NCBI GenBank assembly: GCA_916720285.1
Contig: CAKAQP010000030.1
Span: 1 to 16,084 of the forward strand
Direction: 5' to 3'
DNA from: an uncultured Lachnoanaerobaculum sp.
GTDB lineage: Bacteria > Bacillota > Clostridia > Lachnospirales > Lachnospiraceae
Length of the DNA stretch: 16,084 nucleotides
In this document: piece after piece, positions 1-6,284 of the stretch
How the letters are laid out: each line of letters starts with the position of its first letter
Position numbering within the stretch: the first letter of the stretch is position 1
Program-made: the position numbers and the translations under genes
Notes under the pieces: generated by a model
Database searches by the model: none
Seen by the model: the letters and a program-made list of their open reading frames with translations, nothing else
What the model was told of the DNA's origin: nothing

Positions 1-465
1 TGGTCATCTATGAAATTTGGTGGTGGAACAATATCTTCCAGTGGATGTTCTGTAACATGTATTGCAATGGTTTTATCTTATGAATCCAGTAGTTCTATAT
101 TACCAAGTGATGTTGTGCAAAAAATAGCATCTAATAATAATGGAAATTATAATAGGTTTTATGTGAGTGCAGGACAATCTTGGGATATATTTCCTAGTGT
201 TGCAAGGTATTATGGTTACAATTGTCATTCCCTATCTGAAAAAAGCGTTAAAACAATGTTAGCTTCAGGTCATCCGGTCATAGCATCTTGTAAGCCTGGA
301 GAGTTTACACAAGGTGGGCATTTTATTGTACTTACCGGAATAACTGAAGATGGAAAAGTCACAGTAAATGATCCTAATTTCAATCATGCAGGAAAATCTT
401 CAAAGCATTACGATTTTGAAAGCATATCAAAACAATTTAAAGGATACTGGAGTATGACAAAATGA
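1..465 (+). CDS. C39-like cysteine peptidase domain protein, 5'-truncated by window edge
   Basis: The frame is open from base 1 (W-S-S before the first ATG at position 10), so the gene very likely begins upstream of the window. What is visible is a papain-like C39_2-type domain: a catalytic-Cys segment (SSGCSVTCIAMVLSY), a catalytic-His segment (GGHFIVLTGI) and the following Asp/Asn (VNDPN), in the usual order and spacing. Such domains occur in secreted peptidases and at the C-terminus of cell-wall hydrolases of Gram-positive conjugation systems. A role in peptidoglycan or surface-protein processing during transfer is inference. It overlaps the next gene by four bases (ATGA), which suggests translational coupling. 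The Cys motif reads GCSVT rather than the more common GCGPT, but the nucleophile is kept. Family fairly sure; exact role unknown. Confidence 0.75.
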   Translation, partial: WSSMKFGGGTISSSGCSVTCIAMVLSYESSSSILPSDVVQKIASNNNGNYNRFYVSAGQSWDIFPSVARYYGYNCHSLSEKSVKTMLASGHPVIASCKPGEFTQGGHFIVLTGITEDGKVTVNDPNFNHAGKSSKHYDFESISKQFKGYWSMTK

Positions 466-827
466 TAATAATGAAACGTTTAATATTGATTCATATCACA
501 ATTTTATTTGTAGTTGCAAATATAAACACTGTTTTTGCAACTCAAAAAGAAACCGATTTGTTCGGTAATACTATTGAATGGGAAAATGGGTTAGCCTTTG
601 AAGATACAGAGATTACCGATGAACAAACTTCAACTATTAAAGAAAACTCTAAATATGACGATTCATCAATATCTAATACAACTTCAGAATCTGAAGATTC
701 TTATGAAAGTAATGATATTGATGATAAAACAAAGGAAAAAGATAATTCAAAGCTCATTTTAAAAGCAGCATTATGTGCTCTACTAGTTCTTATTATAGGA
801 ATTTTAGTAATAAAATTTTTACTTTAA
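462..827 (+). CDS. Small secreted, C-terminally membrane-anchored acidic protein
   Basis: This 121-residue protein is of no recognised family. It has an N-terminal hydrophobic signal-like segment (about residues 5-26, ending VFA-TQ, a plausible signal peptidase site), a very acidic, Ser/Thr/Asp/Glu-rich middle (about 30-95) and a C-terminal membrane helix (about 98-120). The expected topology is an extracellular acidic stalk tethered by its C-terminus. The start at 462 is preferred because GGAG lies at 449-452 and the ATG overlaps the upstream stop; a second in-frame ATG at 471 would shorten it by three residues. Its position directly behind a C39-like peptidase and ahead of other envelope proteins suggests a structural part of the same surface or transfer apparatus. 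That is inference from context only. Confidence 0.7.
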   Translation: MIIMKRLILIHITILFVVANINTVFATQKETDLFGNTIEWENGLAFEDTEITDEQTSTIKENSKYDDSSISNTTSESEDSYESNDIDDKTKEKDNSKLILKAALCALLVLIIGILVIKFLL

Positions 828-847
828 TTGATATAGGAGAAGTTTTT

Positions 848-928
848 ATGCGATTAAAAAAACTAATAAAAATAATAATATATCTTATAATTGCTATATT
901 TGCGTTTGTATTTAGGCAATTAAATTAA
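848..928 (+). CDS. 26-residue single-helix membrane peptide
   Basis: This short frame starts at ATG 848 with AGGAGAAG (about 835-842) at good spacing and ends in TAA at 926. The product is a basic N-terminus (MRLKKLIK) followed by one hydrophobic helix (IIIYLIIAIFAFVF) and a short polar tail. It fits in the gap between two operon genes. The ribosome binding site, the sharp amphipathic-to-hydrophobic pattern and the position support translation, but no family can be assigned. A coincidental ORF in AT-rich DNA is the alternative. Confidence 0.5.
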   Translation: MRLKKLIKIIIYLIIAIFAFVFRQLN

Positions 929-944
929 GATAACAGGAGGATTC

Positions 945-1283
945 ATGGGTTTAGCTAGACCAATATACATAATTATAAATACGGATATAGATTCAAAAAT
1001 TAAAGAAATAGAGAAAAGTAAATCTATATCTAAAGGAGATATTATAAGGGAAGCACTATCTGAATCGTTGAATGAACTTTTTGATGGAAATAAGTTAAAC
1101 TTAAAAAAATTAAATAGTTTTAATTTTTTTACTTATGATTTTTCAAATGCAGATTTTCAACCGGCTTCACTAAAGATAACTGTTGAAGATTTTTCAAAGT
1201 TAAAAAAGTTAATAGACTTTACCGGAATTACATTAAAAAGACTTTGTTTTTCACTCATACACACCAAAATTATGGATATGTAA
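945..1283 (+). CDS. Tandem ribbon-helix-helix-like DNA-binding protein
   Basis: The 112-residue protein starts at ATG 945 behind a strong AGGAGG (935-940). Residues 5-45 fit a CopG/Arc-type RHH fold: a beta strand (PIYIIINTD), a first helix (KIKEIEKSK), a turn (SISKGD) and a second helix (IIREALSESLNELF). A second stretch, about 74-110, repeats the pattern: ASLKITVED, then FSKLKKLIDFTGITLKRLCFSLI. The protein may therefore be a single-chain pseudo-dimer. Known RHH proteins repress their own operons or help relaxases at oriT. Here it sits inside an envelope/transfer gene string, so an operon regulator or a transfer accessory protein are both possible. The first RHH is moderately convincing; the second is inferred from pattern only. 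Confidence 0.6.
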   Translation: MGLARPIYIIINTDIDSKIKEIEKSKSISKGDIIREALSESLNELFDGNKLNLKKLNSFNFFTYDFSNADFQPASLKITVEDFSKLKKLIDFTGITLKRLCFSLIHTKIMDM

Positions 1284-1298
1284 AAGGAAGGAGTAGTT

Positions 1299-3467
1299 AT
1301 GGTTGCGTATATTTCTTCAGTTAAATATAATTCTATAATTTCATCTGTAGTAAAAGAAAAAGATGAGATTATAGCACATAATTTGATTAATGATCATGTG
1401 AACCTTTATAAATATATACAAGCAAATGTAACTCTCTTCTCAGGATACGATTATTTCATAGTTGATATATCTGCAGTGGATGATATTGATGATGATATTA
1501 TAAAAGCTCTTGAAATGTACAGAACTTTTAATGAACTTACAAGAATTATTATTGTATCTCCTAATAGAAGAGCCGGAAATGAATTATTAGCAAAAATATT
1601 TTCACTTGGTATAAACAATATAGCTGCTTCTTTCGATCAATTAGAGCTTAGAGAAGAATTACTTAAGTGTATGTCTGATACAGGCAAGTCCTTCAAGGAA
1701 GCTATCGTTTTTAAAGATGTTTCAAATACATTAAATAGCGAATTAAAAGAAGTAAAGAAACTGGTCGAGAAAGTAACAATAGGATTTGCGAGTTGCCAAA
1801 GTAGAATAGGTTGTACTCACAATGCAATTATTATGGCTTTATCCCTTAGAAAAAAAGGCTATATAGTTGCTATAGTCGAAATGTGTAAGTCTACAACTTT
1901 TAACAAAATAAGAAATAATTTCAATAAGCAATTGCAAAACAAATATTTTTCTATAGACGGGTTAGATTTTTACCCGGATGCAGATAAACACACTTTAGTC
2001 GATATAAAACAGAAAGCTTATAATTTTATAATTATTGATTTTGGTAATTATACAGATTTTGAAAATGAAGAGTACTATAAATGTCATGAGAAGATGATGG
2101 TAGTCGGATCAAAACCTTGGGAAATAGAACATTTATCTGAATTTTTAAGTATATACGATGATGAAACTTTAGCATCAATCCATTATATATTTAATTTTAC
2201 TCCTGATATTAATCATAAGGAGATAAAAAGAAATTTAAAACTTCAAAGTGGAGATAAGTTAAGAGCTTATTTCCAAGACTATACTCCGGATCTTTTTAAT
2301 ACATTTAGTTTTAAAGATTTGGACAAGATTCTAAATGATTATCTAACTGATAAAAACACCAAAAATAAAAAAAGGGGGATATTTGGAATGAAAAAATTTA
2401 TATTTAGTCTTTTGGTTGGAACAGCAATCTTTTCTACAGCTTGTGGTGGCAAAAATCAACCAACTAACTCAGGTAATAAACCTACTGTAGAGTCAAATAA
2501 AAACAAAGGTGATAAAGATGCACCTATTGCAGAATTGTTGGTAACTAATGGATTTTTGTATAATGAAAAAAGGGAAATAACAGCATATGACTTTATTAAT
2601 GAAAGCACTGTACAAGATGAATCGGATGTAGTAGCCGGATTTATAAATATCAAAGAAGGAGATTTTATAAAAGCAACTACATTTGTAAGCGATTATATGG
2701 ATAAACAGTTAGAAGCAAAAGATGAAAAGCTTGATAAGAAGAAAATGAGTGAGATTACAGAGACAATCTCTGCAAATACTACAGACTCATATGCGATAAG
2801 TGCTGATTTAGTTTTAGCTGATATAAACGGCAATGCTAAAATTTATCCGGTAGTTATAAATATAGATAATGAAGCTCCGGTTATTGAAGCTCCTGACCTT
2901 TATATAGAATGGAATATAGGAAACGAAAGTATATGGGAATTTTCCGGCTTTCCTGAAAATCGTGAAGCAAAAGTTTATAATGCTGAAACAAATGAAGAAA
3001 TTCAAATGACTGATGAAGATTACAATAACATTATACAAGAGGGATTAGCTAATGTTGGTTTAAATTATAGTGATAATTTTTTTGGAAATATGGCATTCCG
3101 TAGTATTTCTGTAACTAAAGACGGCAAAGAATCATTTCGTGCACACACATATGATTCCGTCAAAGACATTAGTAAGCCTGTAGATAATGATTTATTAAAT
3201 AAAGATCCTAAAGCTGCAAAGTTACCGGAAATAAAAGGACTTCTTTCATCTTCAACTAAAGATGAAAGTGGCAAATCGATTTTTGTTTATAACATTGCAT
3301 ATGGCTCAAAATCTCTTCAGCCTGAAGGTGATCCTAATTTTAATAATTCTTCTTTACCAGAAAACAATACTAAAGAAAGACGATACGTACAAGAACTTAA
3401 ACTTGAAGATTCTACAAACGAAACATATATGGAAAGGCATATAACTATAAAATTTATAGGAAATTAA
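1299..3467 (+). CDS. CpaE/TadZ-like degenerate P-loop ATPase, continuous in frame with a lipoprotein
   Basis: The 722-codon frame starts at ATG 1299 behind AAGGAAGGAG. Residues 1-140 resemble a pseudo-receiver (a DYFIVDIS strand, then RIIIVSPNRRAG), as at the N-terminus of CpaE/TadZ proteins. Residues about 158-345 form a MinD/ParA-like domain with VTIGFASCQSRIGCTHNA in place of a deviant Walker A and YNFIIIDFGN as a Walker-B-like strand. Neither the signature lysine nor the catalytic P-loop lysine is present, so nucleotide hydrolysis is doubtful. From residue 364 (ATG 2388) the frame becomes a typical lipoprotein precursor with its own ribosome binding site. Moving the reading frame by one base within the A7G5 tract at 2371 would end the ATPase at TGA 2389-2391, overlapping that ATG. 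I therefore suspect two genes joined by a one-base homopolymer change, slippage or a sequencing error; a genuine type II membrane fusion is the alternative. CpaE-like proteins act in pilus/Tad-type secretion localisation; that role here is inference. Confidence 0.7.
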   Translation: MVAYISSVKYNSIISSVVKEKDEIIAHNLINDHVNLYKYIQANVTLFSGYDYFIVDISAVDDIDDDIIKALEMYRTFNELTRIIIVSPNRRAGNELLAKIFSLGINNIAASFDQLELREELLKCMSDTGKSFKEAIVFKDVSNTLNSELKEVKKLVEKVTIGFASCQSRIGCTHNAIIMALSLRKKGYIVAIVEMCKSTTFNKIRNNFNKQLQNKYFSIDGLDFYPDADKHTLVDIKQKAYNFIIIDFGNYTDFENEEYYKCHEKMMVVGSKPWEIEHLSEFLSIYDDETLASIHYIFNFTPDINHKEIKRNLKLQSGDKLRAYFQDYTPDLFNTFSFKDLDKILNDYLTDKNTKNKKRGIFGMKKFIFSLLVGTAIFSTACGGKNQPTNSGNKPTVESNKNKGDKDAPIAELLVTNGFLYNEKREITAYDFINESTVQDESDVVAGFINIKEGDFIKATTFVSDYMDKQLEAKDEKLDKKKMSEITETISANTTDSYAISADLVLADINGNAKIYPVVINIDNEAPVIEAPDLYIEWNIGNESIWEFSGFPENREAKVYNAETNEEIQMTDEDYNNIIQEGLANVGLNYSDNFFGNMAFRSISVTKDGKESFRAHTYDSVKDISKPVDNDLLNKDPKAAKLPEIKGLLSSSTKDESGKSIFVYNIAYGSKSLQPEGDPNFNNSSLPENNTKERRYVQELKLEDSTNETYMERHITIKFIGN
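2371..2391 (+). other. A7G5 homopolymer junction with hidden ATGA stop/start overlap
   Basis: Seven A's followed by five G's lie immediately before the lipoprotein start. In the frame read from 1299 there is no stop. One base fewer in either tract brings TGA (2389-2391) into frame, overlapping ATG 2388-2390 as ATGA, the same coupling arrangement seen at 462-465 in this operon. The site is therefore either an indel that fused two genes, a transcriptional or ribosomal slippage site, or an assembly error. Confidence 0.6.
2388..3467 (+). CDS. Putative lipoprotein, internal in-frame start
   Basis: An ATG at 2388 is preceded by AAAGGGGGA (2372-2380) at about 8-base spacing and begins a classic precursor: MKKF, a hydrophobic core (IFSLLVGTAIF) and a lipobox-like STAC-GG. 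It is followed by a low-complexity Asn/Lys/Gly-rich linker, as expected for a lipid-anchored protein. The mature part (about 340 residues) is soluble and acidic, with beta-rich segments and no family I recognise. If translated independently the product is 359 residues. It is in the same frame as the upstream ATPase, so a fused product is also possible. Its neighbours (surface-repeat protein, small membrane proteins) suggest an outer component of the same envelope apparatus. The signal/lipobox is clear; the function is unknown. Confidence 0.65.
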   Translation: MKKFIFSLLVGTAIFSTACGGKNQPTNSGNKPTVESNKNKGDKDAPIAELLVTNGFLYNEKREITAYDFINESTVQDESDVVAGFINIKEGDFIKATTFVSDYMDKQLEAKDEKLDKKKMSEITETISANTTDSYAISADLVLADINGNAKIYPVVINIDNEAPVIEAPDLYIEWNIGNESIWEFSGFPENREAKVYNAETNEEIQMTDEDYNNIIQEGLANVGLNYSDNFFGNMAFRSISVTKDGKESFRAHTYDSVKDISKPVDNDLLNKDPKAAKLPEIKGLLSSSTKDESGKSIFVYNIAYGSKSLQPEGDPNFNNSSLPENNTKERRYVQELKLEDSTNETYMERHITIKFIGN

Positions 3468-3484
3468 AAATAGAGGTGAGTGAT

Positions 3485-4792
3485 ATGAAAAAATTCATTT
3501 TAACAATAACATCAATAATATTACTGCTTTCATTTAGTATACAAACTTTAGGAGAAACAGTAGCTACACCTTCGGTTGCTACATCTTCAGTAGTTATTTC
3601 TCCAAGTACATATGTTATAAACTTTTATTTATCTGAAGATAATACAAGTTTAGAAAACTTACTATTTCAACAAAAATATGATATTTCAAAAGATGTAAAA
3701 CTTAATACTTCTATACCAGTAAAAAATGGGTATACCTTTATTGGTTGGAAAAACGAAGCCGTAAAAGCCGGAGTTATATTTAATTTATATACAACTTATC
3801 CAAGTTTTTCAGGTACTCCTGGAGCTATAGTTAATTTATACGCTGTATTTCAACCTAATAGGTATACAATATCTTATCATGGAAATGGTGCAGACAATGA
3901 TAGTGTTTATACTTATAATCATATTTATGATGAGTCTTATGTTTATTCAATGAATCCCTATGTGAAAAAATCATATAAATTCTTAGGATGGAATACACAA
4001 GAAGATGGCAGTGGAATAACCATTCCTGAAGGAGCAATTGATGTAAACTACTCTTTAGTTGGGCATTATATAAAAGATAATTCTGAATTTAACTTATATG
4101 CTCAGTGGGAAGACATAAGAGTTGCAACTCCTTCAAATGTAATAGTAAATACAAGTAGTAGTGCTTCACATCCAACAGCTTCCGTTCAAAGTAACACAAG
4201 CAATACACTAAGTAGTCAAAGTACTACAAGCACTCAAACAAATAATAATGTATATAGTCATGATTCCGGAATAGCATCTAATGTAAGAAGATTGAATAAT
4301 GAAAATGCCACTACTCAACCTGAAGTATTAGAAAATACTATACCTGAAAATATTGAAATACCTTTAAACAACAATCAAGATACTGCTTTAAATAATGGAA
4401 GATCAAGAAGAACTGGCAGATCAAGAGCAACTAGAAGAAGAGATACTACAACAAATAATAATATTGAAAATCAAAATATTGAAGTACAAGAAGTTGTAGA
4501 AAATGAAGATACCAATTTAATAGAGCCTGCTATCGTTAATCAAAATGATGATAGTAGTAAGAACATATCTAGCACAAATTCAAATGATGTTACCAAAACA
4601 CCGGGGAAGAAGGATAACAGCTCAAATAACATTTTTGGTAGATTCTTTAATTGGTTATTTAAGAGTCCTGCAAGGACAGTATTTTGTCTTGCTATCTTCA
4701 TTATAGCAATTATGATTCCTTTTATTTTTGTTATCTTGCTAAGAAGGAAGAAAAAAGAAGAGGATAAAGCAAATGAGCAAATTCACAAATAA
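3485..4792 (+). CDS. InlB B-repeat (Flg_new) surface protein with C-terminal membrane anchor
   Basis: The start chosen is ATG 3485, because AGAGGTGAG (3472-3480) is well spaced for it and far too close to a GTG at 3476. The 435-residue product has a signal peptide (1 to about 23, ending TLG-E), then two InlB B-repeat-like modules: about 42-122 (NGYTFIGWKN ... VNLYAVF) and about 127-208 (YTISYHGNG ... SYKFLGWNTQEDGSG ... NLYAQWE). A long Ser/Thr/Asn-rich linker follows, with a basic patch (GRSRRTGRSRATRRR, about 302-316), and then a membrane helix (about 400-419) with a RRKKK stop-transfer tail. No LPXTG motif precedes the helix, so it should be membrane-embedded rather than sortase-linked. 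Such repeats form beta-grasp stalks in Firmicute surface proteins. A role in mating-pair contact or adhesion is inference. It overlaps the next gene by 20 bases. Confidence 0.8.
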   Translation: MKKFILTITSIILLLSFSIQTLGETVATPSVATSSVVISPSTYVINFYLSEDNTSLENLLFQQKYDISKDVKLNTSIPVKNGYTFIGWKNEAVKAGVIFNLYTTYPSFSGTPGAIVNLYAVFQPNRYTISYHGNGADNDSVYTYNHIYDESYVYSMNPYVKKSYKFLGWNTQEDGSGITIPEGAIDVNYSLVGHYIKDNSEFNLYAQWEDIRVATPSNVIVNTSSSASHPTASVQSNTSNTLSSQSTTSTQTNNNVYSHDSGIASNVRRLNNENATTQPEVLENTIPENIEIPLNNNQDTALNNGRSRRTGRSRATRRRDTTTNNNIENQNIEVQEVVENEDTNLIEPAIVNQNDDSSKNISSTNSNDVTKTPGKKDNSSNNIFGRFFNWLFKSPARTVFCLAIFIIAIMIPFIFVILLRRKKKEEDKANEQIHK

Positions 4793-5369
4793 CATAAAAA
4801 AATATGTAACTATAGGTTTTGCCGGCAGTCAGAGCAGAATCGGAACAACAACTCAAGCGCTGCAGATACTTCAGTATCTGCAGCTTATGGGTAAAAAAGT
4901 TTGCTACATAGAAATGAATGACTCTATGTATGTTGAAAAAATGAAGCGAATATATAACATAGTAAAATATGATAAGACCAAAGAAAGCTATACTATCGGA
5001 GATATAGAGATGTATACAAGTGATAGCTTGCTTCAAATTAGCAGATCGGACTATGATTATATAATTAGAGATTATGGAAATGTTAGAGAAAATTTTAATA
5101 AACTAAGCTTTTTAGAAAGTGATATTAGAATCATTGTAGCCGGAGCAAAGCCTAATGAAATGTTTGAAACTACAGACTGTATAAGAGATAAATCTTTCTT
5201 TGATGTGAAATACATTTTCTCTTTTATTCCAAAAGAAGATAGAGAAAGTATAAAAGAAATGATGGAAGATAAAAAAGATAATACTTTTTTTGCTTCTCTT
5301 AATGTTGTCGAGCCTTTTACATACAATTCGAGTGCAAACAACACATTCAAAGAGATAATAGATATGTAG
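4773..5369 (+). CDS. Degenerate MinD/ParA-like P-loop ATPase, paralogue of the one at 1299
   Basis: The 198-residue protein starts at ATG 4773 behind AAGAAGAGG, inside the end of the preceding gene. It consists of little more than a SIMIBI-type ATPase domain: residues about 11-27 read VTIGFAGSQSRIGTTTQ, followed by LQYLQLMGKKVCYIEMN and a Walker-B-like YDYIIRDYGN. Compared with the deviant Walker A KGGxGKT, the signature lysine is replaced (Q/S) and the P-loop lysine is T. It aligns closely with residues about 158-345 of the protein at 1299 (VTIGFAxxQSRIGxT, then YxxIIxDxGN, then xVxGxKPxE), so the two are paralogues, but this copy has no receiver-like domain and no lipoprotein. A role in positioning or assembling an envelope machine is inferred from CpaE/TadZ homology. 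It could bind nucleotide without hydrolysing it. Confidence 0.75.
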   Translation: MSKFTNNIKKYVTIGFAGSQSRIGTTTQALQILQYLQLMGKKVCYIEMNDSMYVEKMKRIYNIVKYDKTKESYTIGDIEMYTSDSLLQISRSDYDYIIRDYGNVRENFNKLSFLESDIRIIVAGAKPNEMFETTDCIRDKSFFDVKYIFSFIPKEDRESIKEMMEDKKDNTFFASLNVVEPFTYNSSANNTFKEIIDM

Positions 5370-5388
5370 TTGAGAAAGGAACACTTAA

Positions 5389-5697
5389 ATGTCAAAGTTT
5401 AATACTTCTTTAGTAAAAGAAGTTAAGGAAGAAGAAGCTTTTAACTCAAAACAATCAAAACTAAAAGAAAAATACAATGTTTCTGATAAGGATGTTATAG
5501 TTGTAGAAAAAAACAATTTTGTTAAATTCTTTGTAAAAACACTGGGAGCAATTATAAGAATATTGATATGGATTGTTTTTCTTGCATTGGCTTGTGTAGG
5601 AATTATTTCTTTAGTATATCCGGTACCACGAAAAGAAGTGGTTAATGTCTTTTATGAAGCTTTAATGCAACTAAAAATATTTTTTAATATATCATAA
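5389..5697 (+). CDS. Small bitopic membrane protein with charged N-terminus
   Basis: The 102-residue protein starts at ATG 5389 behind GAAAGGA. Residues 1-45 are highly charged and helical (Lys/Glu-rich), residues about 52-76 form one strong membrane helix (GAIIRILIWIVFLALACVGI), and a short amphipathic segment follows. No signal peptide cleavage site is evident, so N-in/C-out is expected. It is the last gene of the surface/transfer string; the next gene has its own promoter. No family recognised. Small membrane proteins of this size are common accessory parts of Gram-positive transfer systems, which is the only basis for a functional guess. Confidence 0.65.
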   Translation: MSKFNTSLVKEVKEEEAFNSKQSKLKEKYNVSDKDVIVVEKNNFVKFFVKTLGAIIRILIWIVFLALACVGIISLVYPVPRKEVVNVFYEALMQLKIFFNIS

Positions 5698-5704
5698 TTT
5701 AGTA

Positions 5705-5733
5705 TTGCTTTTGTGTTTTATATGTTGTATTAT
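5705..5733 (+). promoter_or_regulatory. Candidate sigma-A promoter for the DinJ-like gene
   Basis: TTGCTT (5705-5710) and TATTAT (5728-5733) are separated by 17 bases. A transcript would begin around 5740, leaving a very short leader before the ribosome binding site at 5741-5747. It marks the break between the envelope operon and the regulatory cassette. Prediction by pattern only. Confidence 0.4.
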
Positions 5734-5754
5734 ATCTTTGAAAGGAGATTAAAT

Positions 5755-6147
5755 GTGTCAAGAACTAAAGCATCAAAAAAAATAACTTATGTTATGAGGT
5801 TTGAGGATAATTTAAAATCAGATTCTACAAAGTTATTTGAAAAATTTGGATTAACATTTTCAGATGCAATAAACCTTTTTTTCTATCAATCTGTAAAAGA
5901 AAGGAAGATACCATTTAGAATTAGTAAAATGACAAATAGTAATGAAAAAACTTCAAATGAAACAACAGCATATTCTGTAAGATTAGATCCTGATTTAAAA
6001 GAAGAAGCAATAGAATTATTTAGTCAGTTAGGATTAACTTTATCAAGTGCTGTTAATGTTTTTTTAAGACAATCATTAAGAGAACAAGGGATACCTTTTA
6101 TAGTGAGTATGGATAATCCATTTAATCCTGAAGGTGAAAAAAAGTAG
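5755..6147 (+). CDS. Single-chain tandem RelB/DinJ-type antitoxin/regulator
   Basis: The start is GTG 5755, seven bases after AAAGGAG (5741-5747); the nearby ATG at 5753 is out of frame and the upstream in-frame ATG at 5713 has no ribosome binding site. The 130-residue product holds two copies of a RelB/DinJ unit. The first has a strand (TYVMRFED), a helix and the hallmark FGLTFSDAINLFFYQSVKER-IPF. The second has AYSVRLDP, a helix and LGLTLSSAVNVFLRQSLREQ-IPF, followed by a short acidic tail. DinJ/RelB proteins normally dimerise to form one RHH DNA-binding unit and neutralise a YafQ/RelE toxin through the C-terminal tail. Here the dimer appears fused into one chain. No RelE/YafQ-like toxin follows, so it may be a repressor for the VapD-like cassette downstream, acting at the palindromes at 6149 and 6239 (inference). 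Confidence 0.8.
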   Translation: MSRTKASKKITYVMRFEDNLKSDSTKLFEKFGLTFSDAINLFFYQSVKERKIPFRISKMTNSNEKTSNETTAYSVRLDPDLKEEAIELFSQLGLTLSSAVNVFLRQSLREQGIPFIVSMDNPFNPEGEKK

Positions 6148-6148
6148 G

Positions 6149-6174
6149 GTATCAAAAAGTATACTTTTTGATAC
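6149..6174. promoter_or_regulatory. 26-bp perfect palindrome, operator candidate
   Basis: The left arm GTATCAAAAAGTA (6149-6161) and the right arm TACTTTTTGATAC (6162-6174) are exact reverse complements with no spacer. It starts two bases after the stop codon of the tandem DinJ-like gene, and a TTGATA -35 candidate lies inside the right arm. It shares the core TCAAAAAGT with the inverted repeat at 6239. A perfect, spacerless, AT-rich palindrome suits a two-fold symmetric repressor better than a terminator. Confidence 0.65.
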
Positions 6175-6195
6175 ATTTTATTAGATATGTAAAAT
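6168..6195 (+). promoter_or_regulatory. Candidate promoter overlapping the palindrome
   Basis: TTGATA (6168-6173) and TAAAAT (6190-6195) are separated by 16 bases. The -35 is formed by the right arm of the palindrome, so a protein bound there should block RNA polymerase. It would drive the two genes at 6285 and 6616. Pattern-based. Confidence 0.4.
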
Positions 6196-6238
6196 CTAAA
6201 TAAAATGAGTTTCAAAACATGTATTTTAATTATTAAAG

Positions 6239-6268
6239 TTTCAAAAAGTGCAAATATACTTTTTGAAA
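6239..6268. promoter_or_regulatory. Second inverted repeat with the same core, operator candidate
   Basis: TTTCAAAAAGT (6239-6249) and ACTTTTTGAAA (6258-6268) are perfect 11-bp arms around an 8-base spacer, just upstream of the ribosome binding site of the 6285 gene (AAAAGGAG, 6272-6279). It shares TCAAAAAGT with the palindrome at 6149. A weaker, imperfect relative (TTTCAAAACATGTATTTTAA) begins at about 6210. Two or three related sites in 120 bp suggest cooperative repressor binding. Confidence 0.55.
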
Positions 6269-6284
6269 TACAAAAGGAGAACAT

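Noticed and set aside
3485..4792. Sortase-anchored surface protein.
   Set aside because: No LPXTG-like motif precedes the C-terminal helix; only a membrane anchor with a basic tail is visible.
4731..5395. Several minus-strand open frames across the second ATPase-like gene and others elsewhere.
   Set aside because: They lie opposite well-supported genes, lack ribosome binding sites and read as low-complexity Phe/Ile/Leu-rich shadows.
5713..6147. A longer DinJ-like protein starting at ATG 5713.
   Set aside because: The extra 14 residues have no ribosome binding site and overlap the predicted promoter; GTG 5755 has AAAGGAG at 7-base spacing.
6148..6268. Reading the palindrome at 6149-6174 as a simple terminator.
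   Set aside because: It is AT-only in most of the stem, lacks a clear T-run after the hairpin, and shares its core with a second repeat placed directly upstream of a ribosome binding site.
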